DNA of 64,000 nucleotides from Harmonia axyridis (Eukaryota; Arthropoda; Insecta; Coleoptera; Coccinellidae): positions 15,750,501 through 15,814,500 of the forward strand of contig NC_059504.1 in the NCBI RefSeq assembly GCF_914767665.1. The letters run 5' to 3'. Every line of letters starts with the position of its first letter. Positions within the stretch are counted from its first letter, which is position 1. The notes below the pieces were generated by a model. That model made no database searches. It was not told where the DNA came from and was given only the letters and a program-made list of their open reading frames with translations. Of the stretch, positions 24,901 through 39,900 are shown one piece after another. A program made the position numbers and the translations under genes.

Positions 24901-27900
24901 CGTTTCATCACACTCCAAAGCGCCATTTAATCGACCAATCGCGATTTAGCACTAATCGGCCATTTTTGGAGGATTACAACCTTTCAAGTTGAGATTAATA
25001 ATTATTTATCAGTATGGAACTCTTGTCAATGTAATTATTTTTCCGGAAATTTCTAATTTTTGGGTCAATTTTATCAAAATATATGACTATATGTATAGGC
25101 TCAATATTTCTCATTTAAAATACACGTAAACTTTGTTTTTGTGTTTTATGAAATTTATTGCAAAGAATAATTTATTGATATGTTTGATTGAAATATTATT
25201 TAAGAAGCAGTTAAACTTGTTAATAAAAATAAATAAGTTAACAAAATTACTTATATAGTTTTTTTTCCAGAATGTGTGGTTTTGTGAAATGGGATAATTT
25301 CTTTTTGACTTCTGCAAGTTTCCGACATTTCGAAGCACATCACTCGACATTTTCGGCAAAAATTAACTTTGTTTTTTGTTTACAAGATGACAAATGTTTT
25401 GAAATGTTATGAGTTATGAATGAATGACACCTGACACCTAGCGTCAATGGTGGTCATCACTGCTAATACGAATACAGAACACTATATAACTCTTTGTCCA
25501 CAACGTTGCCAAATGGTCTGACTATTTAATTTGATTTGGTTAATCGCGATCATCTTCGGACGGGTTGATGCATGGTGAAACAGAAAACACTGTTAAGCCT
25601 GCTTTAGTAACAAGCGGAGTTTAATCAATCTGGGATCAAGTGCTGTTTGGTGAAACTGGGCCTTAGAAATGAACCGTAGGCAATTGGAACTTATTATTGA
25701 TTAAAATTCATTGAGAAACCCAAGAACTCCCCATGACCTCTTAACTGATACTCTCGAAAATAGTCTTCTTGTTTGGGTAACCTGCGTTTTGATTAGCACC
25801 ATTTAGGACATTGATGAAAATAATAGGACCAAGAATAGTGTCCTGAGAAACTCCAACACCAGTTCAACAGATCTAGAATTCAACCTCCTCACTCTATTCT
25901 TAAGATTTGATAATCCTACTAGGCTAAGCTACTACAGGTGATTGAAACATCTTTCCTCTATGTGGAAATAACGGCTGTCGTCTTCATTTTGATTTACAAC
26001 CGGCAATATTAATAAAAGCGTCCTCGACGTTCCTAACAAATTCCGAATGGTATTCAAATGCGAACCATAAAAAATTAATAACGAAATAGATAAAATATAT
26101 ACGGAGGAGGCATACATCATCTACCTTCCGTTCCAATTTGTTTGGCCGGTTGTTCACGAATCAATTAATTACGATAATTAAAACGTGGCTCAACGGGTCT
26201 CCCGATCATGATTTAAACGGATAATTTCTTATGGACGTGGCACCGCGAGTGGTCCCGTCCGATGAGGAAGCAGCAGCAGAAGCGGAATTATTGATGTTGT
26301 TCAAACAGTGGCAGGTGCCTCAGTTTCCTCTTCTTTAGATTATTGTACTTTTATTCGGGGGCAACGAGTCGTTAATGCGGATTCGACTGCCGGCGGATGA
26401 ATTTGGAATGAGGGTAATAGATCATGGCAGGTTGGTGGCCACCAGTCACCTTCGTGCTTGGTTTGTACCTCCTGAAGCTAGGAAAACGCAAGCATATTGA
26501 TAGGATTCGTATTTGAAGCAGATCAGAAAGTCGGTATATCCTTAGCGAGTAGTGGCTGTGGCCCAGAGAATTGACAAGCGTAAGGTATATTTTCAACAAT
26601 TTTTTTTATCAATTATCTAAATTTTTCAGTATTCTTTTTCAGTAGAAGCAACTTTGGATATTTCTCGTGACAAAAACTATTCTGTTTTCATGGATCGAAG
26701 ACGGACAAAAAATTTGCTCTGACTGACAGAAAAAACAGATATTGGAAGCCATTATTTCAGGAAATCCCGATTAACTCGAAAATTGATTCCACACAAAATC
26801 TCTTTGCGGCCTCGCAGAAGAACCCAACCTCTGAGCTCCATAATAAAATTAACTGATTCCATTCGATTTCTACTAGAGCAAAAAATTTTCACTGAAATAT
26901 TAGGCCTTATTTTTCGATATGTTCCTAGAATTTTCTGACGTTCTAATGTTATGAATAAGAAAGTTGGCTTGAAATTGTTGCTTTATATAAACCTCAGAGT
27001 AATAAACATAGATAAAGGGAGCATATGTTATTTTCAGAAAGCAAATTTTATCACCAACATGAACTATCAAATTTGACATGAAGCGCGCGGAAATGAAAAC
27101 ATATCAGTGATACGATATTTCACTCAATTCGCGAGTTTCTCCACAAAGAACGCACTTCTTATGTCCCATAGTTTCATATAAACTCAAAATATATTGAAAT
27201 GAATACCTTAATATATCATAAATTCAGAAAACAAACTTCAAGCGCGCCAAACGACTTGAAACAACCGGTGACAATAGGAGAGCAAAAGTTGCCAAACCTT
27301 GAATTTCAGCAGTATATACAGAAAATAATAAATATTCTGCTTATTATAAATTCGACAATTAGGAAAAATATATTTGAATCAATTCGCGAGTTTCTCCACG
27401 AAAAATGCACTTCTGATGTCTCATAGTCGATCTAAGTTTCATATTAACTCAGAATATATTGAAATAAATACCCAAATATAAAAGAAATTCAGAAAACAAA
27501 TTCCAAGCGCGCCAAAATACGTAAAACAACCGATGACACTAGGAGAGCAAAAGTTGCCAAACCTTGAATTTCAGCAGGTAGATACAGAAAATAATAAACA
27601 TTCTGCTTGTAATAAATTCGCCAATTAGGAAAAATATCGTATTCCAAATATTCAAATTTGCATATTTAATCGGGAATCACTGAAATAAATATATTTCACT
27701 CAATATAATATACATTCATAACGATATAGTAAAATTGTGGATTTGAAAATACATCAGAATCCGTAATCTAACCATGTTGGAGACATATAAAAATTGTGTA
27801 TACACCCTCTATCTATGTTTGTTACTCTATCTAGCAAGTATAAACAACCAAATCCTCAAATCCGCCAGTTTTTGGTGTTAACGGATATATTGATGGTAAA

Positions 27901-30900
27901 TCCTTTTCGATATTCTTCCCGAATTTTCTATGGTTCTGCTTATGCGATCAACATGAAATTCAGCACGACGTTTCAAATTGCTATTTTACAGCCAAATGCA
28001 AATTTTCATCTCAACCAAATCTGCAGTTTGGAAATAACCAAAAAACCAAAAGTGGGGGTTTCCGTTCGACAGCTACTACTTATACGGCCGGACAGAAGCT
28101 AATTTGCGGAAGCATTCGTCATCAACGGGTAGATTATGAGTTCCAACACTGAAAAAGAAAGAGAAACATGTGACGAAACGGATAATAAGAGATGAAACAT
28201 GACCGATTCCGGTAAGTGCCGTTAATGGCTTCGGCTGAAGCCCATTCTGACCGCGCATTATTGCCATCTTTAACTGCCCATACGCAGCAAAAGAAATCGG
28301 ATCATTGTTCGGATTTTTAACGATGCCGAAACAATGCCATCGCGGACAATAATAATTGTCATAGGCGATAAATTGCGAACAATGTATAATACATTTCGAT
28401 AATCTCGGTTCGTATATTTTCCGCAGTATTTTCGAGCCTTGCGCGGAGGTCGACAGTGGCCACTCGTCGGGGTAGGCGTGATGTGATTAAACTCTATCGT
28501 AACACACTATCAGTGGCGGCTAGTGAGTAGTGACAGTAAAAGATGGTGAGGTATATTTGTTACCTACTTCTGAATAAACTTTTCTTTTCTTTTCTTTTCT
28601 TGTAATATACTTATATAATACTTATATCTTTTAAGTTTACGGACTAAGTTTATCTAGTGAACTCCATTTTGTTAGTTGCATAATAATCGTTATAAAAATT
28701 TTTATTACTGATACATAATTCATGATAATATGATGAAAATTCTGGAAGGTTTGAGAAAAAACTTCAACCTGTTGAATTCAACTGCACGCATTACTCAAAA
28801 GCGAATTGAAAACGGTTGTATATCAATAAGTAAACATCGCTTGTTGTGCTATATATTTGATTTTTTCCTGTAAACCGTTTACTTCTCTTGACATTACACA
28901 AGCCCCATCATATGTTTGGGCCACTAATTTTCAATGCAAGTCAAATTTTCCAAATTTGGCAGATGAAAATTGAAATAAATCTTCAGCAGAACGCCGAGAC
29001 CTTACATCATAAAATCATATGAATCGCTCAACAAGTCATTCATTACATAACGGAAAATTGTGAATGGCAGTTATGTCAGTTGTTTCATCAACTTTTCAGG
29101 AAATGAAGATTTTGAGATTTCTTCAATTCTTTTATTTTCATCAAAAGCAACCGATTAGGTTAATTAATTTTTTATGGTTTTATATTTACCAGGAAAAACT
29201 GATCTACTGTTAATATCAGCACGGCTAAAAAAATAATTCATTCAAAATTATACTGCCAGTAAATCAGTTGTACTTTTCATACCATTTATTCTGAAACCCT
29301 CGATTTGATTTTACGACCCCACCTATAGTCATAAGACTTTCACTCAGATCTGGAACAAGTTGCTCTACCTTTTTAATCATATAATTTATCCTCATAGGAA
29401 TGACTCGAAAAATGTTGCTGATTTGTTAAAAAATTTACAAAATCACCAGTACTTCGAATATTTTCATTTGCCTTGGGAATTTAGACGACTCACTCGGTCT
29501 CGCTTAATCCATTTCACCTTCTGATAGTAATCAAGTCGATTAAAAAATTGAAATATCTTATCGAAAAAAGTTCACACTAACACGGAGACAAATTTACACG
29601 AGACAGTCCAGACACAGCAAATCACAACAAAGCGAAAACTAACCCGATTTCTCGATTCCCGAATAGTACAGAATAATTGCAGTTCGCCCTGCCGCATCGG
29701 CATGCCTCAGATCTATTTTTAGAAGCCGCCTTCAAAGATGTAGGATTTTCTCGATTTCTCGCCGATATAGATACAGAGCTAGACAAGGAAGCGCGTTAGG
29801 CATGCCACAGAACGTTCACTTCTTAGAGAGGAAGTGAAATGAATATACAAGAATCGTGATATTGAGATAGATATTATGGAACAGAGGCCCAGTACCGAAC
29901 CGAATGATGTGAAATTGAGGTTTAAATGGATTCATAATGGATTTGGTGAGGCACTGCCTCATCTGGCTCATAGGACATCTTCGACTCTATTTTAACGTCT
30001 AGTTCAAGTTTGTAAGAACCTATGATGAATATCGTCGAGTCGCCACTGGAGTTATTTGTTTGGGGTTTCCGTCACGTCGTGAGCACCTTAGGCCGGCTCT
30101 AAACGCCTCTGAACCCGGCTTAACGGCCGCAGTCCACACAAGAGTCGATTTATTCTACAACAATTAAAACTATTTGGCTGACCGTTTCCTGAGTACTTTG
30201 CCGAAGGTAAATGATGCAATAAGTGTGTGTGCATTACCTCCATTAGCTGGTAATTAGGGGGGCCGCATGTGGAGTAAAGAAACTGGGCGATTAACGTGAT
30301 ACAGATAACCTATTTCGTTCGAGGATTACAAAGGACTATTCGATTTAATTTGCCTTGTTTCGCTATCACGACTTATCATTATGTCATTCACTTTCTGTCG
30401 ATAATGAATGTTTTTTTTTGGTTTGGTTATTGCCGGCAATAAACCTTTGGAATCGTTCAGGTTGAAAGAGAATTGAAATTTACACGGCTAACGTTTTTAG
30501 ATATTTTTAATGTGAGAATCGATAACTTAAAGAGCTAGGGATATGAAATTTTGTAAAAAATTCGATACGTCGAAAAAACTCGGCAACTTAAAATTTTGCT
30601 GAAGTTCTTTGTCCTTAATAGAGCTTGGCGTGTTTATAAAATTCTAGGCTTTTATTTAAATAAGTGCATCTACAAAAGAAATCAAGATATCAAGGTGAAA
30701 TAAAAAGTGAAAGATGGCGAAAAAGATTGTCTTTGTAATAACTGTTCCACAGGGTGTTAAGAAATTCGTCTACCAATACATTATTGTTTTTTCACCTTGT
30801 ATAAATTAGCTCTCAACATTTTTAGGAAACTTTTCTGGTGTTGGTTTTTATACCAAAGAATTCATCTTCAATTCGGCTTAAAACTAATTGAAATCGATAA

Positions 30901-33900
30901 AAAACTCCGGAAGTTCTTGGACAACGAACTTCAGCAAAATTTTAGGTGACCGAGTTTCTGTGTGAGTTCCTATTAACTCCATTTATTATTATGCTGTATT
31001 AAATTCTTGTTCAATATTTTCATCGAAATTTTGTAGCACACAGCTGAATATCGCAGACAACCGCTTCAAATTCTTGGAACAGTCGTGCCAACCGAAAAGA
31101 AAACAATGTCCCTCGATTATTCGTACCCTGAATTGAAGATTCGCATGACAAGAAGTCGAGAATAAACACACTTCACGTGATGTTTTTATAAACAATGTTT
31201 TATATTAACATGGTTTATGTCCCATTATAATACATCTGGAGGTACCTACTTTATTCTGCGCTGTTAATAAGCGAAAGTCACGTTTTCCAATACAATAACA
31301 ATGTGTCATTTTTTTATATTATTTCTGCACGATTCAGCTTTCTGTATTATTGAATAATGTCGTCCATGAAGTCTTTTAAAATTTCTCTCAGTTTTCACAA
31401 ATGGACGTGATTTTTATAAAAAAAATCATCAATTTTTAAACTTTGTTGAACACAAATGACATAAGAAATGTCAAACAGTATTGCCATTATAACCACTTCA
31501 AATTGTATCATTCTGTTGGAAAATCCTTCATTAGGAATTGTAGAAATTTAAGTGTATTAGATTTGTTATTGAAATTTGCAGTGATTAAGTAACTAGGTAT
31601 GTAAGTCCGAAAACAAAACCGTTGACCGTTGGAAAAGTCTTTAGGGACCTTCGTATTCATTTCTGGATACAATACGCCCATAATCACCCATAAAATTCCT
31701 TTCATACTTCAAAGAAAACAAGACCTTGCATTTTCTGCACGTGCCAGATCACCTACAACCTTCAATTTCCTCATTGTAAGAACTTTAAAAAACCTTGACT
31801 AAGATCCGTCCCAATCCTTCAAACGTCGAATCAACACTGTCACATACTTCTCCAGAGCAAACGAAACCATTAAAGGGGAACACACACGGCGCGATCTCAC
31901 CGGATAACAAAAAAACCACCCCGATGTCACAACAACGATTTCAAGGCTATAGCGTCGAATTCTCGAGAACTGGATCATTAGCACGATTCCAAAACAGCGA
32001 ACAATCGGACAATGTCTCTCGAAAACCCACAGTTGACAATGGTCGAATCGAAGACAAGGCATAGACCATCGGCTAATTGTTGGCAGATCAGCGGGTGGGT
32101 CATCCATAAATCTCATACTTCAACGCAGCTCCAAGTGGGTGGCTGCGTTCGAAATTCGCCCATTTATGACGTCCTCGCCTTTATTGCCCGACATAAATTA
32201 GGCTTTGACTAAAGTTTTTAGTTAGACGATTTGATCCAGGCACTTGTCATGATATCTCTGTGTGTCAGTGGGGCGTTGGTACGCCTGATAAGATGGGGAT
32301 CTCTGGACCAGGGCCAAGGATGCTGGTCGATTTGAAAAAGTCATTTGTGTCAGCGAGATCTTGAGTAATGGGTAGAGATGCGACCAACAGGTTTTTTTGT
32401 GATGATGTTTGGAATGTACCCGAGACGAATAAATATTAAGATGAGTGGAATGTTGTGAACAGCTTTTATTTCGTTATTTTCACCTTCTAAAAAGGTCTTG
32501 AGTTATGACCCAAACGGTGTTGGTTATGGTAAACACCCTCCCAAGAAGGTGTTTGTTTATATTTGAGGTTTTGACGAATTTTTATAAAAGGCAGTTTCTT
32601 CAGATGTAATTTCGATTAGTGCAAAACTATAACGCTTTCTCAAATTATTGTTTAACATTGTCGGTGTATAAAAAATAGGATTGTCAGATATGAAATTTCG
32701 TACTTATTTGTCAAAAGTTGAATGTGGTTTTTTCATTCCAGGTTTGTTTGAAGCGATTGTTTTATTGATTCATTGGAATAAATGTCAATCCATTTCAGGA
32801 TAGGAAACATTTCTTGTTCATTTTATACAAAATATAACATTATACCTATATACAGTTTTGTGGTCTTCAAGGGCGCAAATAGCGTCTAAATTATTAACGA
32901 AGAATGGACAGAAGGTAGGTCGAATTTGATTGTTTGCCGAATGTAATTTTTTTCGAATTGAAACTCAACATCTAGATGCAGGTTGGTCCGAAAAAAAAAA
33001 AATAAGAAAAAAACTTGTCAAGCACCAAATTTCTCGCGAAATTCCGTCCAAATCATGGCAGGTGTGAGCAGTCTCCCTTTTCCCCATTATCGATATTAAT
33101 ACGTAATAAAACTCCGGTCTAATTTGCCTGCGTCATAATAACAGACCGGCTTGTATATGCTGCTTGTAAACATCGTAATTGTTAGTCTTCAAGATTGCCG
33201 CAGAAGGCTCGAGTAGTACGGGATACTTTAATAACGTGACGAAAAAACCTGTTAATCTCTCGATAATGCCAGAAGAATGGACCAGTTTCCATGGTATCAC
33301 GGATGAGAACCAAGTAGGATGTAGATGAAGTAACCATCCTATAAGGACACGACGTAATGGAGGTTAATATATCATTCTGGTCTTTCTCTCGGCTCGGGGA
33401 TATCATCATCAATCTGCCGCAGTGCCACGCCGAGAGAAATTTTTCAGGGAATCAGAGCCTGTACGAAAATAATCGGTAAAATTCATTCACTTCATTCAAT
33501 TAGTAACATCGCATTCAATCATGTCAATTACTAAGTTTGAAGTGAGAGAAAATGAAATGAAAATGAATTGTCAATTATTAGTTAGATCAGTTAGATCAAT
33601 TGAATCTACAGATCAATAGAGCGGGTAGTATAGAGTTGTTTCTTCATTTCAGAAATAGTAATGAGTTCATTACAGTACTAAAAACAGTGCTGTAATGAAC
33701 TCATGACAGCATTGTTTTTAGTTATATTTTTAGTTTTTTGGTTGTTTGGCACTGACTTCCGATCCTATCAGGTTTCAGCACACGTCAATTGTCAATATAA
33801 TATAATTTGGATATAGTGAAATGATTGGCAACCTTATTCGCAATTTCTCTCAATTCTGGTGATGTTAAATCGATTTCTTCAGACATAATTCACAAATTCA

Positions 33901-36900
33901 ATGCGTAATTATAAATTATTTCAAAATTCGAAATGTACAATTCAAATTCAAATTCCGATATCTGTAAATTTTCGTAACAGTCACATCAACTGCCAAAATA
34001 CAATAATGCCAAAATAAAATACAAAAGTCACTAGGATGTATTATCTGAATTTTTCATTGAATTTCGACAATATTTCACAAAACTTTACTGAAATAGAGAA
34101 GATATCGTCTAATACTCGTTGCAGAAGGCAATTCCAACACTCATCCGTTCGAAAACTACCGACGAAGGAGGTCTTTATCTATGTTTAAATGCCATAACCT
34201 ACTAAGCATGAATGACATAAGAAATGTCAAAAAATAATCCCCGTTTTTACGTTATAACCATGTTAAAATGTATCATTCCTATTGGAAAAAATGGTAGAAA
34301 TTTAAGTGTATCATTAGATTTTTTTATGAAATTTGCAATGCTAAAGCTTGAGGCACACGTTGATCGTTGGGGAAGTCTTTAGGGACGTTTCTATTCATTT
34401 CGACTGACAATACCCCCATAATCACCCATAAAATTCCTTTCATACTTGAAGAAAACAAGACCTTGCATTTTCTGCACGTGCCAGGCAACATACAGATCAC
34501 TTTCAACCTTTAATTTACCCATTGTAAGGACTTAGAAGAATCCTTGACTTAGAAGAATCCTTGACTAAGATTCGTCCCAAACATTACAAACGAACTGTTA
34601 AGTTTAAGTTTATAAGGCGAGTCCTCGGAGGTCAATCTGTTATGCTCGGCGCACATCCTTTACAATGAAACACATAGACAAAGCCGTCAATAGTTTCTTA
34701 AATTCTGTTCGACTCAGTACTCAGTGAAGTAGTCTGTTCACATTTTGATTTGGACGAACTCGTTGGGCTCAACAACCAGTCCCGAAAAACCAACTCTTCA
34801 GATCGAAACGTAATTTCCGAATACTACCCCAGATGTTTCCGATTACAACCGATCGATGTCATAAAGAAATCTTGAAGAGTAAATCAGCCAATTAATAGAG
34901 CAAACCGGCGCATCCTCTTAAGCCCCAATTACGCCCGATGCGCCCCCTTTCCGAACGTTCGGGATTACCTTCGGCATACGGGGACCGCTCCGAACCGAAA
35001 ATAGTCAATAAAACTATCGAACCGTTCGTTTCTGCGATTGCCACTTTAATTGAAACCGGGGCTTCGAATCCGAGTCTAATTGTACGCAAAGCCGACGGCG
35101 TTACGTCTCTACCTACCGATTCGAAGACGCCGCCAATGGAGATCCTCGAGATTAATAGATGCTAGGTGACGCAGAAGAAGTAAACCCCTTTTAATTGGAT
35201 GTCTAAGGGGTTGGGAGTATATTCTCTGCGTTTTATTGAAGTGCTGGTAATTGATAAGGTTTGATGGACGTGGCGGTGTTATTTATTCACTTATTATTGC
35301 TCTTCGTCTTCGTCGACGTTACTCGAAGGGTTATCGGTTGAGTTGAGGGTCTAGCTCTCCTAAGTCTGCCTTCATCTTCTTCTTACATCTTTTGTTCTCG
35401 TTGATTTCTGTTCTACTTTTGTTATTTCTTAGTGTTTCATTCTTTGGCATAGCACTCAATAAACAAGACCTACGGTCTCGCCAACAGAGCCCGTGAATAA
35501 TAGTATATTCTAAAACAAGTTGCAGAATGGGCTCCTATTCCGACACGAATCGATTTAACATCACCAGAATTAAGAGAAATTGCGAATAATGTTGCAAATC
35601 ATTTCACTCAATCCAAATTATATTATATTTACAATTGACGTGTGTTGAAATTTGATAGGATCGGAAGTCAGTGTTGACAACAACAAAACTAAAAATGTAA
35701 CTGAAAACAATGCTGTAATGAGTTCATTACTGCACTGTTTTTGGTATAGTAATGAACTCATTACAATACTGAAATAGAGAAAGAGTATTTTCAATTTCAT
35801 ATCGAAAAACCAAAGTATTGAAAATGGATCATGTACCTAGAGATACAAGTAGGATATAAAGCCTCTTTTTACGGAAATCATGAAACATTGACGTAGATAT
35901 GTTACTTATTCGCGATCATCATTAAAAATGACTATTTACTTATGGCTAAAGCATAATTAACATTTCAGAAACCCAATTCAATTCTGTAGTCGAAGTTCTC
36001 TTCTCTGTTAACTGTCAACCGATACGACGGCCAGATCAAAGTGTAAAATAATGTTTTGAACGACTCAATTGCTAGTTGACAAAAGATTCAACCTCTGATT
36101 AGTCAAGTTAAACGTTGATCGGCCTCTCAGAACCCGTAAAAGTATAGTTTTTTCTTCAATTACTCTTTAACCCTCACATGCAAGTTTCCGTGCAACGTTG
36201 CCGTCATTATTCCCTCGCCCGGCGCTAATTTATTCTCCGGAGGTGGAGATTGCCGCTGCTTTCACGTTGAAAGCGCCAATGCTTATCTTGTCCACCATTA
36301 AAAAGCCTCGTTCTCGTCTAATACTGCCGTGTCATTCCCGAAATGTCCATTTTCCACCTTTCGTGACACTCGGGCGAGCACCAGTGCACGCATTTCGAAA
36401 TGTGGGAAAAAAATTTGCATATAAATGGGCTCTCAGCGCCTTCCGCGCGCCGGTTCATCTGACCGCGTCGCGTTGAAAATTTTAATACAATGACCGGTGA
36501 ACTTCGCGCGTCTCGGCATTATGAAAATGCCCGATATTATCTGCGTGGAAGCAATTTGTATGTGAATATCATTACGTGGGCTCCTCGCGTTTATCGGCAC
36601 TTAGAGGAAATTATACCAGAGGGAGGCGGTTGCTGAAGAATGGGTTAGTAATTACGTAATGACGGCTGGATTTCGCTAGTACTCGGATTTTTGGCGAAAT
36701 ATTGGCAACAGTGTCTGACGGCATTAACGGATGGATTTCGTTAGTTCTCGGATTTTTAGCGAAATATTGGCAACACTGTCGGTAGTGACGAATGAATTAT
36801 TTGATAATTATGTAGTTTAGTTATTCACAAATCAACTTGCGATATTTAACACCACCACAACCCAACTGGTAGATATGCGTAGTTAGTCAGCCGACCTGAA

Positions 36901-39900
36901 AGAACGCTTGTGGTGAAACAACTAAAAACTAATAGAAAGAACTCTCAAAACAGACTGAATCAATATTAAAACAACTGTAATGTAAGGAAGAACAAGTTGA
37001 ATAGATTGAACCTTTGTTGATTCATTAGACGGTGTTAGTGAATCATAATTATACTCCCAAATATCTTGATTCTTCTTTAAGTTTCAAGTTCCACTTAAAA
37101 AATTTGCGTATGAAATTGAAATCGAGGTATAATATTCTTAAAAAATTAGCTGGTCCTTCATGGAGTGCCGATGCCAGCACTCTTTGTACTGCAGCTTTGG
37201 TCTTGTTTTTTTCTGCTGCTGAATACTGATGTTCTATTTGGTTTAATAGTGCTCATGTTCATAAATTTGATGCGCAGTGGAACTATAAGATCAACACCTT
37301 TACATTGGTTACCAGTGTTACATATACTCCCACCTTACCTCCCAGTTAGTAGAACTGCCAGATTGAAGTTATGTAAACCTTTATGGATTAATACTTTCCT
37401 TCAATCTGATGAAAGTGACAAGGAAATTTGGCGTTCGGAATGGACTTCTTGTAATGTTTTCAATAAAAGTCCAATCGTTGATCCTTCAGAGAAAGTTCCA
37501 AGTGTCAATCTTCCTAGGAAAATTTGGTGTACTTCAAATCGACTTAGGACTGATCATGGTCGTTGCAATAGAAGAAACCATTGACCACTTGGTGAATATT
37601 CGTCCATTTTATAAATTTGATGGTGGTTCCCAAACTATCCATTCAGTTTCAGATTCTTTTTTAGGATGTGTCGCTTACTTTGAATCTGTATACTCGAAAC
37701 ATTCATTACTCATTTCTAGTTCTTCCTTTTTTGTTTTCAATTTTAGTTATAATATGTCGTCAAGTTTTGGTGAGAAGATGGATGGAAAATATTTTATTTG
37801 GATGAAGAAGCCCATCAATATAAATATCAGCTCATTATGTAAACAAATACACAAACCAATCATTACACCTATACTGGGAGACAGAGTTTTTGCTAAGGTT
37901 TTTATCTGTGATTTTGTATCATACCTTGAAATGTATTATGCCATTTCACCTGCTAATACTGGAATTTATCTAAACTTGCTTTATTGTTAATGATCTTTTG
38001 TATTGTTCTTTCTCAAAAGAATACATATATATTTGTATTGGTAAAAACATTTGACGGAGTACTAAAGGAAAGACCTACAAAACAACTTATTATCGCCAAC
38101 AACGACAACAAGAGAGAAAAAGACACGAAGATGAAAAAGTGTAAAGAGTTGATCATCCCAAGTATAAATTATAAAGTATTCCTCCGACTTTCCTCACACA
38201 GTGGAGTATCATTCGCTGCAAGTTTATTGGCAAGGGCAGACCCAATAAATCACCCCCTTGGCGTCCCAGACTGGGGGGAAACGGACGAAGGCAATTCGGC
38301 GGGCTTAGTTGGAGAAATCAATGAAGACTCTAGGGTTTGGGAGAGAGGCTGATCCGTATTAGATAGTCTGTTCCGGAAAATGTGCCCCGAAAGGCACTTA
38401 ATGCCCCGCAAGCTGTGATCTGAGCACTTAATTATGCGCCGATGCTCCCTAAATCAAATCACGCGACGGGATTTTGCTTTTCCCCCTCTCTACCGACGCT
38501 TCCGGGTTCGATAATTGGCGAATGGGAAGACTATTCTCGGTACACACAAGAGTTTTTTGTTATTTCGCTTTCTACACCTGATGTTGAAGATGAGATAAGG
38601 CCTTAGTCGTTTTGATTTTCCAGCTACTTGGCTTGAGCTTAACTTGATTTCAAGTCAAGTTCAAGTCAAGTTGTAGTTTTTCAATTTTCAGCAGTTATTG
38701 TCTATAATCACATCAATAAAAAAAATGATGAAATGAGAAGGAAACTTGCAAAAAACACTATCATTTATTACACTTATTTTATGAAGGAACCGAAAATATC
38801 AACTTTTCTGAAATAGAAACATAAATTAAATCACTATAAATCATAACAAAATGAAGAATAATAAAAAAGTGAAGTTTCTTAATATTGAGAAAGCTCCAGG
38901 CTGTGTTTGATTTCATAATTCTAAATCCAGGATCTAAGACACATGAGGCATCTTATAGATTTGTCGCCTAACCGATTTCGTAGCTGTAAGAGCAGCTCTG
39001 GAAAATTGTCTTTCAACAGGAGCTGAAGATGCTGGCGTTGATGCAAAATCATTGGCCATTATGGCCAAATTTGGAAAGATATTTCTGAAACTACCAAAAT
39101 CTACCAATAGATTTCATATAAATGTGAGAAAACTACTAATAAAATCACACTGGCGAATGCTTCAGTCTCTCGGCACTCGAATAATCCCCTTACTTAGTCT
39201 AAGCGCGCACGAGATTGCAGAAATATATGCCGTGCGACGCGTGCATATCAAACTCAAGTCATATCAAGTAGCTTGATATCAAGTCAAGCAATAAATATCT
39301 AAAATCAAGTCAAGCTCAAGTATGTTAGTTTTCACTGAAGTGGTTGGTTGAAATGTCAAGTTACTTGGCTTGATGAATCCCTAGTTAAGAACAATCAATC
39401 TATCTAAGACAATAAACAACCTATCTAAGACAGTAAAATGTGCTGACCGTTCATGCAGCTCATTTTGACAGTCAAGACATTAGGCACAGTCATTCCAATC
39501 AACTGCAATACCCAACTTATAGAACTAGACCACTTTTCGAAAATTGTCAACTGCCGGTTTCCATTTTCACGACTGCTCATCATCAGGAACCGTTCAGAAA
39601 CGCCCATTCATACCTGGCGTAGAAGCAGGGAGGGCATCAGACCGGAAACAGTGTATATATATCCCCTGAGTTCTCACCTATCGATTTCTAGCCCTAAACA
39701 GCGGGTTCCACATTGCCTACGTCTATCCTGTCGGTTCGTTTGTTTGCGTATATACTGGTGACGTAGGGCGTCGGTGTGGGACAGACGCCACGCGCCGTGG
39801 CGTTTCCTGATCGATATCCGATGCCGGAAACCGACTTCCTATAGGACCGTCTGAAAATTGAACGTTGCTGGCGTTTGAGAAACGTTTTTTTTTCTTGGCG

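Noticed and set aside
37409..38352. Consecutive plus ORFs of 193 and 122 codons as a nested gene
   Set aside because: The first begins within and out of frame with a LINE relic; the second has no features. Best explained by decayed LINE plus flanking DNA.
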